Shown: positions 24,825 through 33,632 of the stretch, piece after piece
Layout: the number at the start of each line of letters is the position of its first letter
Position numbering within the stretch: the first letter of the stretch is position 1
Origin: Pseudomonas marginalis
GTDB taxonomy: Bacteria; Pseudomonadota; Gammaproteobacteria; Pseudomonadales; Pseudomonadaceae
NCBI RefSeq assembly: GCF_900105325.1
Contig: NZ_FNSU01000002.1
Coordinates: 336,476-400,475, forward strand
Direction of reading: 5' to 3'
Length of the DNA: 64,000 bases
Program-made: the position numbers and the translations under genes
The notes under the pieces: generated by a model
Databases searched by the model: none
The model's input: the letters and a program-made list of their open reading frames with translations, nothing else
What the model was told of the DNA's origin: nothing

Positions 24825-26069
24825 TCAGTCGCTGCCTGCAACGCCATTGGACGGCGCGGACACCGACCAGTACCGCAGCGCGACCATGGGAATCAGCGCC
24901 ACTGCATAGGCCAGGCACACGAAAAGATAGGTGTATTGCAGGCCGTAGACCTGGCTCAGCAAGCCACCGATGGAGATGCCGGCAATCGAGGCGAACTGCG
25001 CAGTGCTTTGGGCAATACCCAGTACGTAGCCTTGTCGCGAGCTGTCGGCGGTTTTCGAGACCAACGCCATCAGCACGGGGGTGGTCGCCCCTAGCAGCAC
25101 CCCCCAAATGAAGTAGGCGACGATAAATACCACGGCGCTGCGCGTTACGCCCGCCACGGCGGTCAGGGCGATGCAGCCCATGACGACATATGTGATGCGT
25201 TGCAGGGTTTCTGCCTGGGAACGATGCTCGAAGTAGCGCGACCATGCCGTTGCCGACAGGATGAAGCCCAGCGCCAGCAACCCGTAGCACAAGCCGACGA
25301 CGGAGTTGTTGACCTCGAACGTCGAGCTCACATACAGCGAGAACGAGGTCTGCGGCAGCATGCGCGCGAGCAGCAGGATGCCCATGACGCACAGCAGCGA
25401 CAGCAGCGGAGAGCTGCGCCATACGCTGTCGGTGCCTGCGACCGGCGTGCGGGTGGCCACCGTCGGCTTTTTTGGTACGGGAGGCACATCCGGCAAGGTC
25501 ACGGCGGCGATGACGGTACAGAGTGCACAGAGCACCGAGGCGACGATGTTGATCCAGAAAAACGTCGCGTAATCGAGGATCAGGCCGCCTACGACCGCAC
25601 CGAGCAGTGAGCCGACATTGGTCGATATCTGCAGGATCGCGAATAACCGCGCCCGCCGCGACGGCGCTTCGATACTGACCCCGTAAGCCTGCGCCGGGGC
25701 TATATAGCCGGCAAAGGCGCCCTGCAGAAAACGCAGGACCAGGATGACCCAGATGTCACTGAAAAAGGCCAGCCCGAGCTGGGTCAGGGACAACCCCGCG
25801 AGTGCGCGGATCATCATCAGCTTGTGGCCGTAGCGATCGCCGATACGGCCCCAGAATGCACTGGTCAGCATGATGCCCAGCATCGGCCCGACGTACACGG
25901 CGATGCTGGCGAAGCTGAATACCGACTCCGAGGACGCCAGCCCGCGCAGGTGCACGGGCCAGAACGGCCCGCTCATTTCCATCGCGCCCATGGAGACCAG
26001 CTGGATCGCGAACAGAAGATAAATGAGGATTCTTACACGCGAACCCTGGATGGCACCTGCTTGGGACAT
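24825..26069 (-). CDS. MFS transporter, probable siderophore exporter
   Basis: A 414-residue inner-membrane protein with 12 predicted spans. The loop motif GRIGDRYGHKLMM lies after span 2, and the central loop is charged (PPVPKKPTVATRTPVAG). Its place between the NIS synthetase and aminotransferase-like genes parallels SbnD and other siderophore exporters. ATG 26069 is preceded by GAGG; it starts 16 bp after the NIS synthetase gene. Export of the product is inferred from context. Confidence 0.88.
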   Translation of the reverse strand: MSQAGAIQGSRVRILIYLLFAIQLVSMGAMEMSGPFWPVHLRGLASSESVFSFASIAVYVGPMLGIMLTSAFWGRIGDRYGHKLMMIRALAGLSLTQLGLAFFSDIWVILVLRFLQGAFAGYIAPAQAYGVSIEAPSRRARLFAILQISTNVGSLLGAVVGGLILDYATFFWINIVASVLCALCTVIAAVTLPDVPPVPKKPTVATRTPVAGTDSVWRSSPLLSLLCVMGILLLARMLPQTSFSLYVSSTFEVNNSVVGLCYGLLALGFILSATAWSRYFEHRSQAETLQRITYVVMGCIALTAVAGVTRSAVVFIVAYFIWGVLLGATTPVLMALVSKTADSSRQGYVLGIAQSTAQFASIAGISIGGLLSQVYGLQYTYLFVCLAYAVALIPMVALRYWSVSAPSNGVAGSD

Positions 26070-26085
26070 GAGACGGCCTCAGTGA

Positions 26086-27936
26086 TTAAACGGCAGCTAG
26101 CGGGTTGGTCAGGGTGTGCTGCAAACGATAGTTGGAATACTGCATCAAATGCATGCGCAGTAACGAACGGGTAGGCCATGGATCCTCGACAAAGGCCTGG
26201 CGCTCGACCTCCCACACCTGCGGCGAGACCCGCTCGCGCACGGCGGCAAAGGCGTTTTCGGTTTCCTCGCGCAATATTGCCCACAAACGTGTGTTGTCCA
26301 TGCCGTACTCCTTGGTCAGCCACAGGGCCATTTCATGCAAGTGGGTGAGGAACGCGGCGTCCAGTACAAACATGCGCACCGGCTCGATATCGCCGCTAAA
26401 TACCGTAGGCAGAATGCCAGGCTGCACATGCGGCTGTAACGTATAACCGCGTTCTTCCAGCAGGGGGGCGTAGGTTCTGCCATCGCCAAAATCGCGGATC
26501 AGCAGGCTGCGCGGCACGCCATCGGGTGAGAACAGCACCATGGTGTTCTGCTGGTGCGCTTCGAGCCCGATACCGTACAGCAGATAGATTGCCACCACGG
26601 GGTGGGTGACGACCTTGGCATAGTGGCGAAACCACTGTTCTACGCTGGCGGCGTCGGCACGCACCCCGTCGCGTTCGATCAGGTCGGTAAACAGCGGCCG
26701 ACCGCTGCCCGGTAAACGGGTGAACAACGAAGCCACCGTGATCGGCAGACGCTCATCGCTGCGTTCGAACGCTTGCCGGCTGGCACGAAACACCACGGAC
26801 AGGTGTTTTCCCGGTACGTCGTCCTGGGTGATTGCGTGGCGGTAGCGCACGCCGATTTCTTCCGGGAAGATTTCCAGTTGCTGGTCGAAACCGTTTTCGG
26901 CTTCCAGGATTTGCGTGATCACTGTGCTGATGCGCGGCCCCATATGGATCGACTTGGCTTGCAGGCTGCGCAACTCGCTGGTCATCCACAACGCGATGGG
27001 CAATTTGATCAGCGGTGCAGCGTGGTCCAGGACCGGCATCATCGTGCGGTATGACATGGTCGGCAGCGTCTGAATATCCGGCCCCTCAGTGATCAGCAGG
27101 CCTTCTTCGATTTCCGCAGCAAACGTCTTGAGCACATAGGCCTGCAAGTGCCAGGCATGAATCGGCAGGGGCAGCCATTGCGTTTCATCCAGGCCTTTGG
27201 CGTTGAGCGCCGCTTTCCATTGCTCCCAGTGTGCCGGGAAATTGCTGGCGAACCAGGCGTGGTAGTTGGTCACGTGAGGCATGCTTTCGCTTTTGGCCAT
27301 GTCGGCACGCAAGGCGGCTATCCGCAGGGGCACCTGGGCGTTGAACTCCGGAGACAGTTGCTCGACCTCAGCGTCATTCAGCCCGGGGCGGGCTTTCCAG
27401 GTCGGGTAGTAGGGGTGGCCTTCCAGCGAGCCCCACTGATCCAGCAAGATCGCGGCGTCCTTGGTGCTTGCATGCCGACGCAGGTAATCGGTGAGGCTGC
27501 TGAGGCCCTGGCGTTGAGCGGCCTGCGCCAGGCGCGCGTTCCAGTGTTGGCGGAACTGACGTGCGTGGGCGTCGTTCAGCAGGCTGTTTTCCATATCCGA
27601 CTTGAGACCGGCCACACCTTCGTCGCTGGGCTCGAAGTCGAAACTGTCGCGCAGTACATCCAGCAGGTCCTGATGGCGGGTGATCACCTGGCGCACGCCT
27701 TCGGCCGTCAGTAGCACCACGTCGCCGTCATTGACCAGCGTGTCGGCCGGGCCCAGCGCAATCTCGGAGAAAAACAGCTGCGCGCCGTTCTGCTTGAGCG
27801 GGTAGGTGGCCTGCTGGCCGTCGTGGGTAAACGCCAGCGCCGAACGATCCAGGATATTTTCCGCAAACAAGCAACGAATCAGCCGGCGCAGGGCGTTCTT
27901 GCGGGAGTAGGCGATCAAGGTGTTGAGGTCATCCAT
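26086..27936 (-). CDS. NIS siderophore synthetase (IucA/IucC family)
   Basis: A 616-residue ATP-dependent synthetase that joins a carboxylic acid (citrate, malate or 2-oxoglutarate type) to an amine. The family motifs are GHPYYPTWKARPGL near residue 193 (usually GHPxHPxxKxRxG, so the second His is Tyr here), HAWHLQAYV and, in the C-terminal FhuF-like part, EAHQQNTMVL followed by LIRDFGDGRTY. It is the only NIS synthetase in the window, whereas staphyloferrin B needs three. One enzyme implies one amide bond. The acid class (A, B or C) cannot be set by eye. Confidence 0.92.
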   Translation of the reverse strand: MDDLNTLIAYSRKNALRRLIRCLFAENILDRSALAFTHDGQQATYPLKQNGAQLFFSEIALGPADTLVNDGDVVLLTAEGVRQVITRHQDLLDVLRDSFDFEPSDEGVAGLKSDMENSLLNDAHARQFRQHWNARLAQAAQRQGLSSLTDYLRRHASTKDAAILLDQWGSLEGHPYYPTWKARPGLNDAEVEQLSPEFNAQVPLRIAALRADMAKSESMPHVTNYHAWFASNFPAHWEQWKAALNAKGLDETQWLPLPIHAWHLQAYVLKTFAAEIEEGLLITEGPDIQTLPTMSYRTMMPVLDHAAPLIKLPIALWMTSELRSLQAKSIHMGPRISTVITQILEAENGFDQQLEIFPEEIGVRYRHAITQDDVPGKHLSVVFRASRQAFERSDERLPITVASLFTRLPGSGRPLFTDLIERDGVRADAASVEQWFRHYAKVVTHPVVAIYLLYGIGLEAHQQNTMVLFSPDGVPRSLLIRDFGDGRTYAPLLEERGYTLQPHVQPGILPTVFSGDIEPVRMFVLDAAFLTHLHEMALWLTKEYGMDNTRLWAILREETENAFAAVRERVSPQVWEVERQAFVEDPWPTRSLLRMHLMQYSNYRLQHTLTNPLAAV

Positions 27937-27973
27937 ATCAGCTCTCTGCTCGTTGAGTCATTCATTAAAAGGG

Positions 27974-29122
27974 TTATGCCGTGCGAGGCCATTGGCTCGG
28001 GAAGTAATCCAGCGCCGAGTCGCGCAGGCCTTGCATGTAGGCAACGCTCCAGTGCAGGACTTCTTCGATATAGGGCACTTTCAGTTCAAAACGCCTGGCC
28101 ATTTCCACCAGCAGCACCAGGCCATAGGCGACGTCTTCGTTGAACGCACGGCTCTCACGCTCGATCACATACCCGGCGCGGTTATCACCGGCTGGCACCA
28201 TGGGCGCGAGGATGTCGTTGTAGGCCTGGTTGGTGCGCAGAATGGACAACATGCTGCTCTGGTCGCGAATCTGATCGCCGTACGCCTCGACGATTTCCTG
28301 TTTCAAGGATTTGACGGACGACAGGTCGACGCCCATGCGCGCACTGATGACCGCGCACAGTTCCTGGCTTTCCTGATCCATGCGTTCCAGGAAGTAGGCG
28401 CCCAGTTCGGGGCACTCCGTCCACCAGCACAGGCGCTGGGGAAAGATCTTGCGGTGCCATTGCCCGTAGGGGCCGATCAACCCGTAGATCACCGAGCTGT
28501 GCATGATCGGGTTACCGGGCGTCAGGGTGATCTCCAGGTAGTGATCGAGCAGCGTGACGCAAGGGCCGTAGAGGCGTGTGAGGATGTCGTGCAAGTGCTG
28601 GCGCGACACCTGGGATTCGCGGGCATGGGTCGCGACATATAACTGGCTTTTGCCGCCGCCCATTTTTATCGACCTACCGGGGGTGAGATCGAAGGCGGTA
28701 TGAGGTACGTCCTTCATGCCCCAGATCACCAGGTTCGGGTGGTTTGCCAGTGTGGCCTCGGCCAGCCAGTCGAACCCGCAGAAGCCCGGAATCGCACCGA
28801 TGTACACCGGTTTGCTCGTGCTCAAGTGCGGCGCGATGGCCTGCAGGGTTTTGGCACGGGCATGGGCTGGCACCGTGATGATGACGATGTCGGCGTCTTC
28901 GACGGCGGGCCTGGCCTCGGCGGTCACCCGATCCAGCCGGGCGTTCAATGTGGAGCCGTCCGGCAGCAGGGCCTGGAGCGGCACCTGCCGCGTGTGGTGG
29001 TCGACGACTTCCAGGTTGCTGGTCAGCAGCGAAACCTGGACGTCAGGCAGTTGCTTGAACAGAATGGCGTTGAGATGACCTGTTCGGCCACCGCCGCAAA
29101 TGGCGACTTTCAGCGGTTTCAT
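27974..29122 (-). CDS. Opine dehydrogenase family (NAD/NADP octopine/nopaline dehydrogenase-like)
   Basis: A 382-residue enzyme. The N-terminal Rossmann motif GGGRTGHLNAILF is at residues 10-22, ADIVIITVPAHARAKTL follows, and the helical C-terminal octopine dehydrogenase domain includes NPIMHSSVIYGLIGPYG with a conserved His. Such enzymes reductively join an amino group to a 2-oxo acid, or run in reverse. Here it replaces SbnB (ornithine-cyclodeaminase fold) of the staphyloferrin B pathway. It may condense an amine intermediate with pyruvate or 2-oxoglutarate. No nicotianamine-synthase-like gene is nearby, which argues against a staphylopine-type product. Confidence 0.85.
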   Translation of the reverse strand: MKPLKVAICGGGRTGHLNAILFKQLPDVQVSLLTSNLEVVDHHTRQVPLQALLPDGSTLNARLDRVTAEARPAVEDADIVIITVPAHARAKTLQAIAPHLSTSKPVYIGAIPGFCGFDWLAEATLANHPNLVIWGMKDVPHTAFDLTPGRSIKMGGGKSQLYVATHARESQVSRQHLHDILTRLYGPCVTLLDHYLEITLTPGNPIMHSSVIYGLIGPYGQWHRKIFPQRLCWWTECPELGAYFLERMDQESQELCAVISARMGVDLSSVKSLKQEIVEAYGDQIRDQSSMLSILRTNQAYNDILAPMVPAGDNRAGYVIERESRAFNEDVAYGLVLLVEMARRFELKVPYIEEVLHWSVAYMQGLRDSALDYFPSQWPRTA

Positions 29123-29150
29123 TCAGAGGCGCTCCTTGGTCGAAAGAGGG

Positions 29151-30194
29151 TCATGCGACGCTCAGTTGCAGCGGGGCGGAGCTGGACTCCTGCCAGTGGT
29201 TCTTGCCCAGCCAGGCATCCAACTGCGACGCGACGCCGGGGTCGAGCAAGTCGCGTTCCTCCAGCCACTTATCGTCGAAGACCGTGTGCAGGTATTTTTC
29301 GCCGCCATCGGCAATCGGCACTACTACATTGCCGCTCAGTACACCTTTGTGAATCAGCTCCAGGGCCTTGAAAATTGCGCCACCGGTCGAGCCGCCTACC
29401 AGCAGGGCGAGGTGGCGGGCGATATAGCGCGAGGTCTCGAAGGCTTGTGAGTCGGTGACCTGCACGCCCAGGTCGATGCAGCTGTAATCGAGCACCAGCC
29501 CCACTGTGTCCCCGGCAGGCGTGCCGGTACCGGACTGATAGTACGGATAGCCGGGATGCCCGAAAACGATGGAACCTGCGGGCTCCACCGCCACGGTCAC
29601 AATGTCGGGGTTGTGCTGTTTAAGGCCTCGGGCAATCCCGGTCATCGACCCGCCGGTACCGACGCAACCGACATACGCGCCGATCACACCTTCGGCCTGA
29701 ACGATGGTTTCCCGCACAAAGTCGCTGTAGCCGCCGGCGTTGGCCGCGTTGTCGGACTGGTTCATGAACACGGCCCCCGGGATCTGCTCGGCGAGTTCGG
29801 CCGCCAGGCGCTGGCGCTCTACCACCGCGACTTCATCTTCACGATAAGTTCCCGCGACAAACCGAATATCGGCGCCCAGTGCCTTCATCACCGCGATCTT
29901 GTCCTGCGCCGCGTGATGGTCGACCACGGCGATAAATTGCAGGCCGAATTCGACGGCGGCCATGGCCAGGCCGATGCCGGTATTGCCCGACGACGACTCA
30001 ACCACCACGCCACCTGGTTTCAAGCGTCCGGACTTGAGCGCGGCGAGTACCATGTTGCGCGCCATGCGGTCCTTGATACTGCCGCCGGGATTGTTTTTCT
30101 CTATCTTTAATAACAGCCGGGCATCAGTGCCCGGAATATAAATACCCAACATAGGCGTATTGCCGATCAGCTCGGAAACTTTAGTCAGTATCAT
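29151..30194 (-). CDS. SbnA-like PLP beta-replacement synthase (cysteine synthase fold)
   Basis: A 347-residue fold-type II PLP enzyme. The PLP Lys is in NPGGSIKDRMA (about residue 41), then SSSGNTGIGLAMAA and the phosphate loop GCVGTGGSMTGIA. SbnA joins O-phospho-L-serine and L-glutamate to give N-(2-amino-2-carboxyethyl)-L-glutamate, rather than using sulfide. Context with an SbnI-like kinase, a decarboxylase and an NIS synthetase favours this nitrogen-nucleophile chemistry over cysteine synthesis. ATG 30194 has AAGGAAG upstream. The nucleophile could be glutamate or another amino acid such as lysine. Confidence 0.85.
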   Translation of the reverse strand: MILTKVSELIGNTPMLGIYIPGTDARLLLKIEKNNPGGSIKDRMARNMVLAALKSGRLKPGGVVVESSSGNTGIGLAMAAVEFGLQFIAVVDHHAAQDKIAVMKALGADIRFVAGTYREDEVAVVERQRLAAELAEQIPGAVFMNQSDNAANAGGYSDFVRETIVQAEGVIGAYVGCVGTGGSMTGIARGLKQHNPDIVTVAVEPAGSIVFGHPGYPYYQSGTGTPAGDTVGLVLDYSCIDLGVQVTDSQAFETSRYIARHLALLVGGSTGGAIFKALELIHKGVLSGNVVVPIADGGEKYLHTVFDDKWLEERDLLDPGVASQLDAWLGKNHWQESSSAPLQLSVA

Positions 30195-30208
30195 ATGAAG
30201 TACTTCCT

Positions 30209-31603
30209 TTAGTCGTCAGGTGAAAACGCGTAGTTACCGTACGTGCAACAGGTCGCCACCATTCGCCGGGGCAGGGGGTGACGATGGAACTCATTCTCCA
30301 GTAAGTCCATTTGATAGCCGGCGGTGTTGGCATAAATTAATAAGTCGCCGGCCTTGGGGGAAGTCGTGAAGTTGATCAGGCGGTGGGTGATGACGTCATC
30401 ATCCAGGCAACTATGCCCGGCAATATAGGCTTGCATTGGTGTGGCGGATGTTGGCGCTGAGCTGATTAAAATCGGGTCGACCAGATATTCCGACGCGAAC
30501 CATGTTTCGCAGGCACTGAAGCTGCTGCCTTCGACAAATAACACCGTTTTGTTATTGGCCAGTTTTTTGCTGCGTGTAATGCGAAATACCGAAATTGCCG
30601 CTTGGTCCACCAGACTTCGGCCCGGCTCCAATGCCAGGGTTATGCTGTTGGCTTTCAAGTACTGGGCAATGTTTTGTCGCGGCGAGAAGGCACTTTCCAG
30701 AAACAACGTTAACCATTGGCTCGCCGTCAAGTTGCTGCCGTAAGGGTAATAAGACTTGGGTACTGACTGGTTGTAATAGTGATTGGGCGTATTGTCGTTT
30801 TGTAGAAAGCGCTCGTAGGCGTGTGGCTCGACATAGCGGATGGGCAAACCTCCGCCGATATCGATCATGGTCGGAGCCAACCCCATCGTCCGAGCCACAT
30901 CGACGAAATCGGTCACTTCACGAAAGGCCTGTGCTCGAGATTCGAACCCATAGCCACCGAGGTGGAAATGGAAACCCTCGAAGTCAAAAAATGCCCTGAG
31001 TCCGGTCAGTAAGTGCAAGCACACCAGCAGGTCCGCGGCCCCCATTCCGAAGCGGCTGGTCCCACAGGCTTTAGGCCTGTAACGCAGTAAAACCCTGGCC
31101 TTTATGGTCTCGCTGCTGGCTTCGACCAGTGTTTTCAAATGGTCGAACTCTTCCAGCGAATCCACGCAGATCAGTGCACCGGCATGGACCAGCGCCCGAT
31201 GAAAATCTTCGGTTTTGGCCGGGCCGGTGGCACACAACTGAGCGGCCGGCACACCGGCGCGCAGTGCTGCTTGCATCTCGTAAATGCTGGAAACGTCGAC
31301 GCCGATACCGGACGCCTTGGCTGCGCCGAGTAAACATTGTGACTTGTTGGCTTTGGCGCCATAGAAGATCGCATGTCGGACTTCATGCTGTTCCAGCACG
31401 GATTGCAATGCGCCGGTGTTCAGTGCAAAGGCGTGTGGCCATACAAGATTCAGGGGGGAGCCGTGTTGCGCAACGAGTTCAAGCAGTTTGTCGGGTTGGC
31501 TATGTAACAGCTGTGCGATACATGCGTCCAATAATGGATTAAGCATTTTCGAAAGATGAACTTCAGTGCGCGCTTCATTGAGGCGCGTTATTGCAATAGA
31601 CAT
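30209..31603 (-). CDS. PLP-dependent amino-acid decarboxylase, fold type III (SbnH-like)
   Basis: A 464-residue enzyme of the ornithine/diaminopimelate decarboxylase family. The PLP Lys is in FYGAKANKSQCLLG (about residue 85), the glycine loop is MIDIGGGLPIRY, the phosphate-binding stretch is LALEPGRSLVDQA, and a Cys in SFSACETW lies near the active site. SbnH decarboxylates a Dap-containing intermediate to make an ethylenediamine unit; the same is plausible here. It is the first gene of the minus-strand biosynthetic operon, with AGGGGA before ATG 31603. Confidence 0.88.
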   Translation of the reverse strand: MSIAITRLNEARTEVHLSKMLNPLLDACIAQLLHSQPDKLLELVAQHGSPLNLVWPHAFALNTGALQSVLEQHEVRHAIFYGAKANKSQCLLGAAKASGIGVDVSSIYEMQAALRAGVPAAQLCATGPAKTEDFHRALVHAGALICVDSLEEFDHLKTLVEASSETIKARVLLRYRPKACGTSRFGMGAADLLVCLHLLTGLRAFFDFEGFHFHLGGYGFESRAQAFREVTDFVDVARTMGLAPTMIDIGGGLPIRYVEPHAYERFLQNDNTPNHYYNQSVPKSYYPYGSNLTASQWLTLFLESAFSPRQNIAQYLKANSITLALEPGRSLVDQAAISVFRITRSKKLANNKTVLFVEGSSFSACETWFASEYLVDPILISSAPTSATPMQAYIAGHSCLDDDVITHRLINFTTSPKAGDLLIYANTAGYQMDLLENEFHRHPLPRRMVATCCTYGNYAFSPDD

Positions 31604-32214
31604 AACTATCCCCTGGCGCTTATAGCGTCGTCATTCATATTTAAATCTCTGGAAGAGATCGATGAATGTGGTCTTGTCGTTCGTCGTGTTTTTAACGCTT
31701 ATGCGTTTGGCGGTGGATGCCACACGAATCCTGCAGGCGAAACTGTGGCTTTGATGGTAATAACCGGTTCATAAAACAATTGCATAAGAACCCCATTCCA
31801 TAAGGTTTATACGGGTGTAGCTATCGGCCACTAACTGCCGTTTTTCTTGATCTGACTCACCGCTGAGTGATGGTTAAATGATGTCGCGAGGCCATACTTT
31901 CGGTGAGCGTTAAGACTTGCCTAGGGTCATGAAAAGTTTCTCTTGGCGGCGTGAACAATATTGCTACCGAGAACGATTATCAAGTAAGGTTTTCAAATAT
32001 TTCTAATTGATCCCGGCCGAACAGCGTTGCGCGAACGTGTATTTGCACGCTCTTGCGGGCGTTCGTACCAAGTTTGAAAGCGTTGTTAATTCATTGATCA
32101 ATAAGGGGTTAAACGTTGATCGGCGAGGGCGCTGACAGAGGCGCAATTCAGCCGCCCCGAGGCCCCTGAAAATTTTGCAAAAACCACGACTGATGCACGC
32201 CAAGGAGAACTGCT
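31604..32214. other. 611-bp divergent intergenic region of the siderophore cluster
   Basis: This AT-richer stretch separates the minus-strand biosynthetic operon from the plus-strand CitE-like gene. It must hold both promoters. No open frame here has a recognisable domain. A weak Fur-like site is listed separately at 31968-31982. I see no structured RNA or repeat. Confidence 0.5.
31968..31982. promoter_or_regulatory. Possible Fur box in the divergent siderophore promoter region
   Basis: CGAGAACGATTATCA: the right half ATTATCA matches the TGATAAT-N-ATTATCA consensus exactly; the left half matches 4 of 7. It lies about 230 bp before the CitE-like gene and 365 bp before the decarboxylase gene. 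Confidence 0.35.
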
Positions 32215-33105
32215 ATGAACACTGATCGTCCGATCACGACTGCCCTGCTTCCCATCAGCTACCTGTTCGTTCCGGGGAACCGTCCGGAGCGCTTTGCCAA
32301 AGCGGCTGAGGCCGGAGCGGATGCAATCATCCTGGACCTTGAGGATGCGGTTCATCCCGATAGCAAAGCCGCTGCTCGAGCTGCCATCTGGACGTGGCAG
32401 GAGAGTGCGCCAAGTGTGGCGTGCCAGCGGTTTATCCGGCTCAACAGCGTCGGCAGCGCGTTGTTCCGCCAGGACCTGACGTGGTTGGGCGACATGCGTT
32501 ACCCCGAGCGTTGCACCGGGGTATTCCTGCCCAAGGCCGAGGCGCCGCAAGCGTTGGCGCGGGTGGTCGAGCAGTTGCTGGCGTGGCAACCCCAATTGCA
32601 CATTGTCGCGATCATCGAGACGGCCAGAGGCTTGCAGCAGGTGGAGGCGATTGCTGCGGTTCCCGGCCTGTCACGCCTGGCCTTTGGCTCGCTGGATTTT
32701 TCCCTGGATATCAATTGCGGCCAGGTGCCTGAGGCGTTTGTGTACGCACGCAACCGCATCGTGCTGGCCTCTCGCACTGCAGGTTTGCCGGCGCCGATCG
32801 ACGGAGTCACACCGGCGATCAACGACCTGGCGGTGGTCGCCCAGGACTCGCTCTACGCTCGCTCCCTCGGGTTCGGGGCCAAGCTGTGCATCCATCCCGC
32901 GCAGTTGGCGACGGTGCAGCGCGCATTTCTACCCGATGCGCAGCAATTGGCCTGGGCGGGTCGGGTGATGAGTGCCGTGGCCGGGGGCAGCCATGCGGTG
33001 CAAGTTGACGGCGAAATGGTCGACCTGCCGCTGATCGAACAGGCGCAACGCCTGTTGGACATGGCCCGCCGACACGCAGCGGTCGCCAAGACCGGAGCTT
33101 GCTGA
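32215..33105 (+). CDS. CitE-like HpcH/HpaI aldolase family protein
   Basis: A 296-residue TIM-barrel enzyme. SYLFVPGNRPERFAKAAEAGADAIILDLEDAV is the citrate lyase beta N-terminus (Arg and Glu/Asp metal site). IVAIIETARGLQQVEAI supplies a second acidic ligand, and KLCIHPAQLATV is the C-terminal hallmark. In staphyloferrin B clusters the related SbnG is a dedicated citrate synthase; other CitE-like enzymes make or cleave malyl or citramalyl-CoA. It probably supplies the hydroxy-acid unit for the NIS synthetase. GGAG precedes ATG 32215. Confidence 0.85.
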   Translation: MNTDRPITTALLPISYLFVPGNRPERFAKAAEAGADAIILDLEDAVHPDSKAAARAAIWTWQESAPSVACQRFIRLNSVGSALFRQDLTWLGDMRYPERCTGVFLPKAEAPQALARVVEQLLAWQPQLHIVAIIETARGLQQVEAIAAVPGLSRLAFGSLDFSLDINCGQVPEAFVYARNRIVLASRTAGLPAPIDGVTPAINDLAVVAQDSLYARSLGFGAKLCIHPAQLATVQRAFLPDAQQLAWAGRVMSAVAGGSHAVQVDGEMVDLPLIEQAQRLLDMARRHAAVAKTGAC

Positions 33106-33107
33106 AC

Positions 33108-33533
33108 ATGCTGCCAGGACAGGAAGGGGCCATTGCGCAGACCTATCAGATTGCGCTGCGACTGGTGTGCGAAGTGCTGCAATCGGAACAGGTGGACCCG
33201 GCGAATGTGCAGTGGCTATGCGACTCGATTATCCGCGCAGGGCATTGGCTGGAACCGATCATTGTCGAGCGCTCGCAAGGCATCGTGATGGACGGTAACC
33301 ATCGCCTGAATGCAGCGTTGCAGTTGGGTCTGTGTCGGGTGCCGTGCATCCAGCTCGACTACGCGGACCCACGGGTGTGCGTACGGCACTGGCACACGGG
33401 GCACGCGTTCGAGGTCGCGCGGATTTTCAACACCATCGCCCGCGGCGAGATCTTTCCGTACAAGACCACACGGCATGTGTTTGATCCGGCGCTACCGGTC
33501 ATCGCGATCCCGCTGGATCGCCTGTACGAGTGA
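33108..33533 (+). CDS. Small ParB/sulfiredoxin-fold protein, SbnI/SerK-like probable serine kinase
   Basis: A 141-residue protein. AGHWLEPIIVERSQGIVMDG then NHRLNAALQLGLCRVPCIQLDY matches the ParB/Srx nucleotide-binding core; DGNHR corresponds to DGHHR in SerK and SbnI. SbnI phosphorylates free L-serine to feed SbnA; plasmid-partition ParB is excluded by the absent helix-turn-helix and by context. It is shorter than SbnI (about 250 residues), so it may be a minimal kinase. The ATG lies 2 bp after the CitE-like stop, with GGAG 11 bp upstream, so the two are coupled. Confidence 0.7.
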   Translation: MLPGQEGAIAQTYQIALRLVCEVLQSEQVDPANVQWLCDSIIRAGHWLEPIIVERSQGIVMDGNHRLNAALQLGLCRVPCIQLDYADPRVCVRHWHTGHAFEVARIFNTIARGEIFPYKTTRHVFDPALPVIAIPLDRLYE

Positions 33534-33586
33534 GCCGTGCAAAAAAATCAGGTGGGTGGGTGATACTTTTTCGCACGTCGACTGGC

Positions 33587-33605
33587 ATTAGGAGTGATTC
33601 CCATT
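33587..33605 (+). promoter_or_regulatory. Possible Fur box upstream of the second TonB receptor
   Basis: ATTAGGAGTGATTCCCATT matches the fecI Fur box (complement strand) at 13 of 19 positions, with the ATTCCCA half intact. It ends 27 bp before the receptor ATG. Confidence 0.4.
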
Positions 33606-33632
33606 TTCTCTCGTTGAAAGGATCCTCTCGTC

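Noticed and set aside
27974..30194. Staphylopine/pseudopaline-type metallophore locus
   Set aside because: An opine dehydrogenase is present, but no nicotianamine-synthase-like gene; an SbnA homologue and an NIS synthetase are there instead.
29151..30194. Housekeeping cysteine synthase
   Set aside because: The fold matches, but the gene is embedded in a siderophore operon with a decarboxylase and NIS synthetase, so nitrogen-nucleophile chemistry is more likely.
33108..33533. ParB plasmid-partition protein
   Set aside because: Only the nucleotide-binding core is present, there is no helix-turn-helix or parA, and it is coupled to siderophore genes; SbnI/SerK is the better match.
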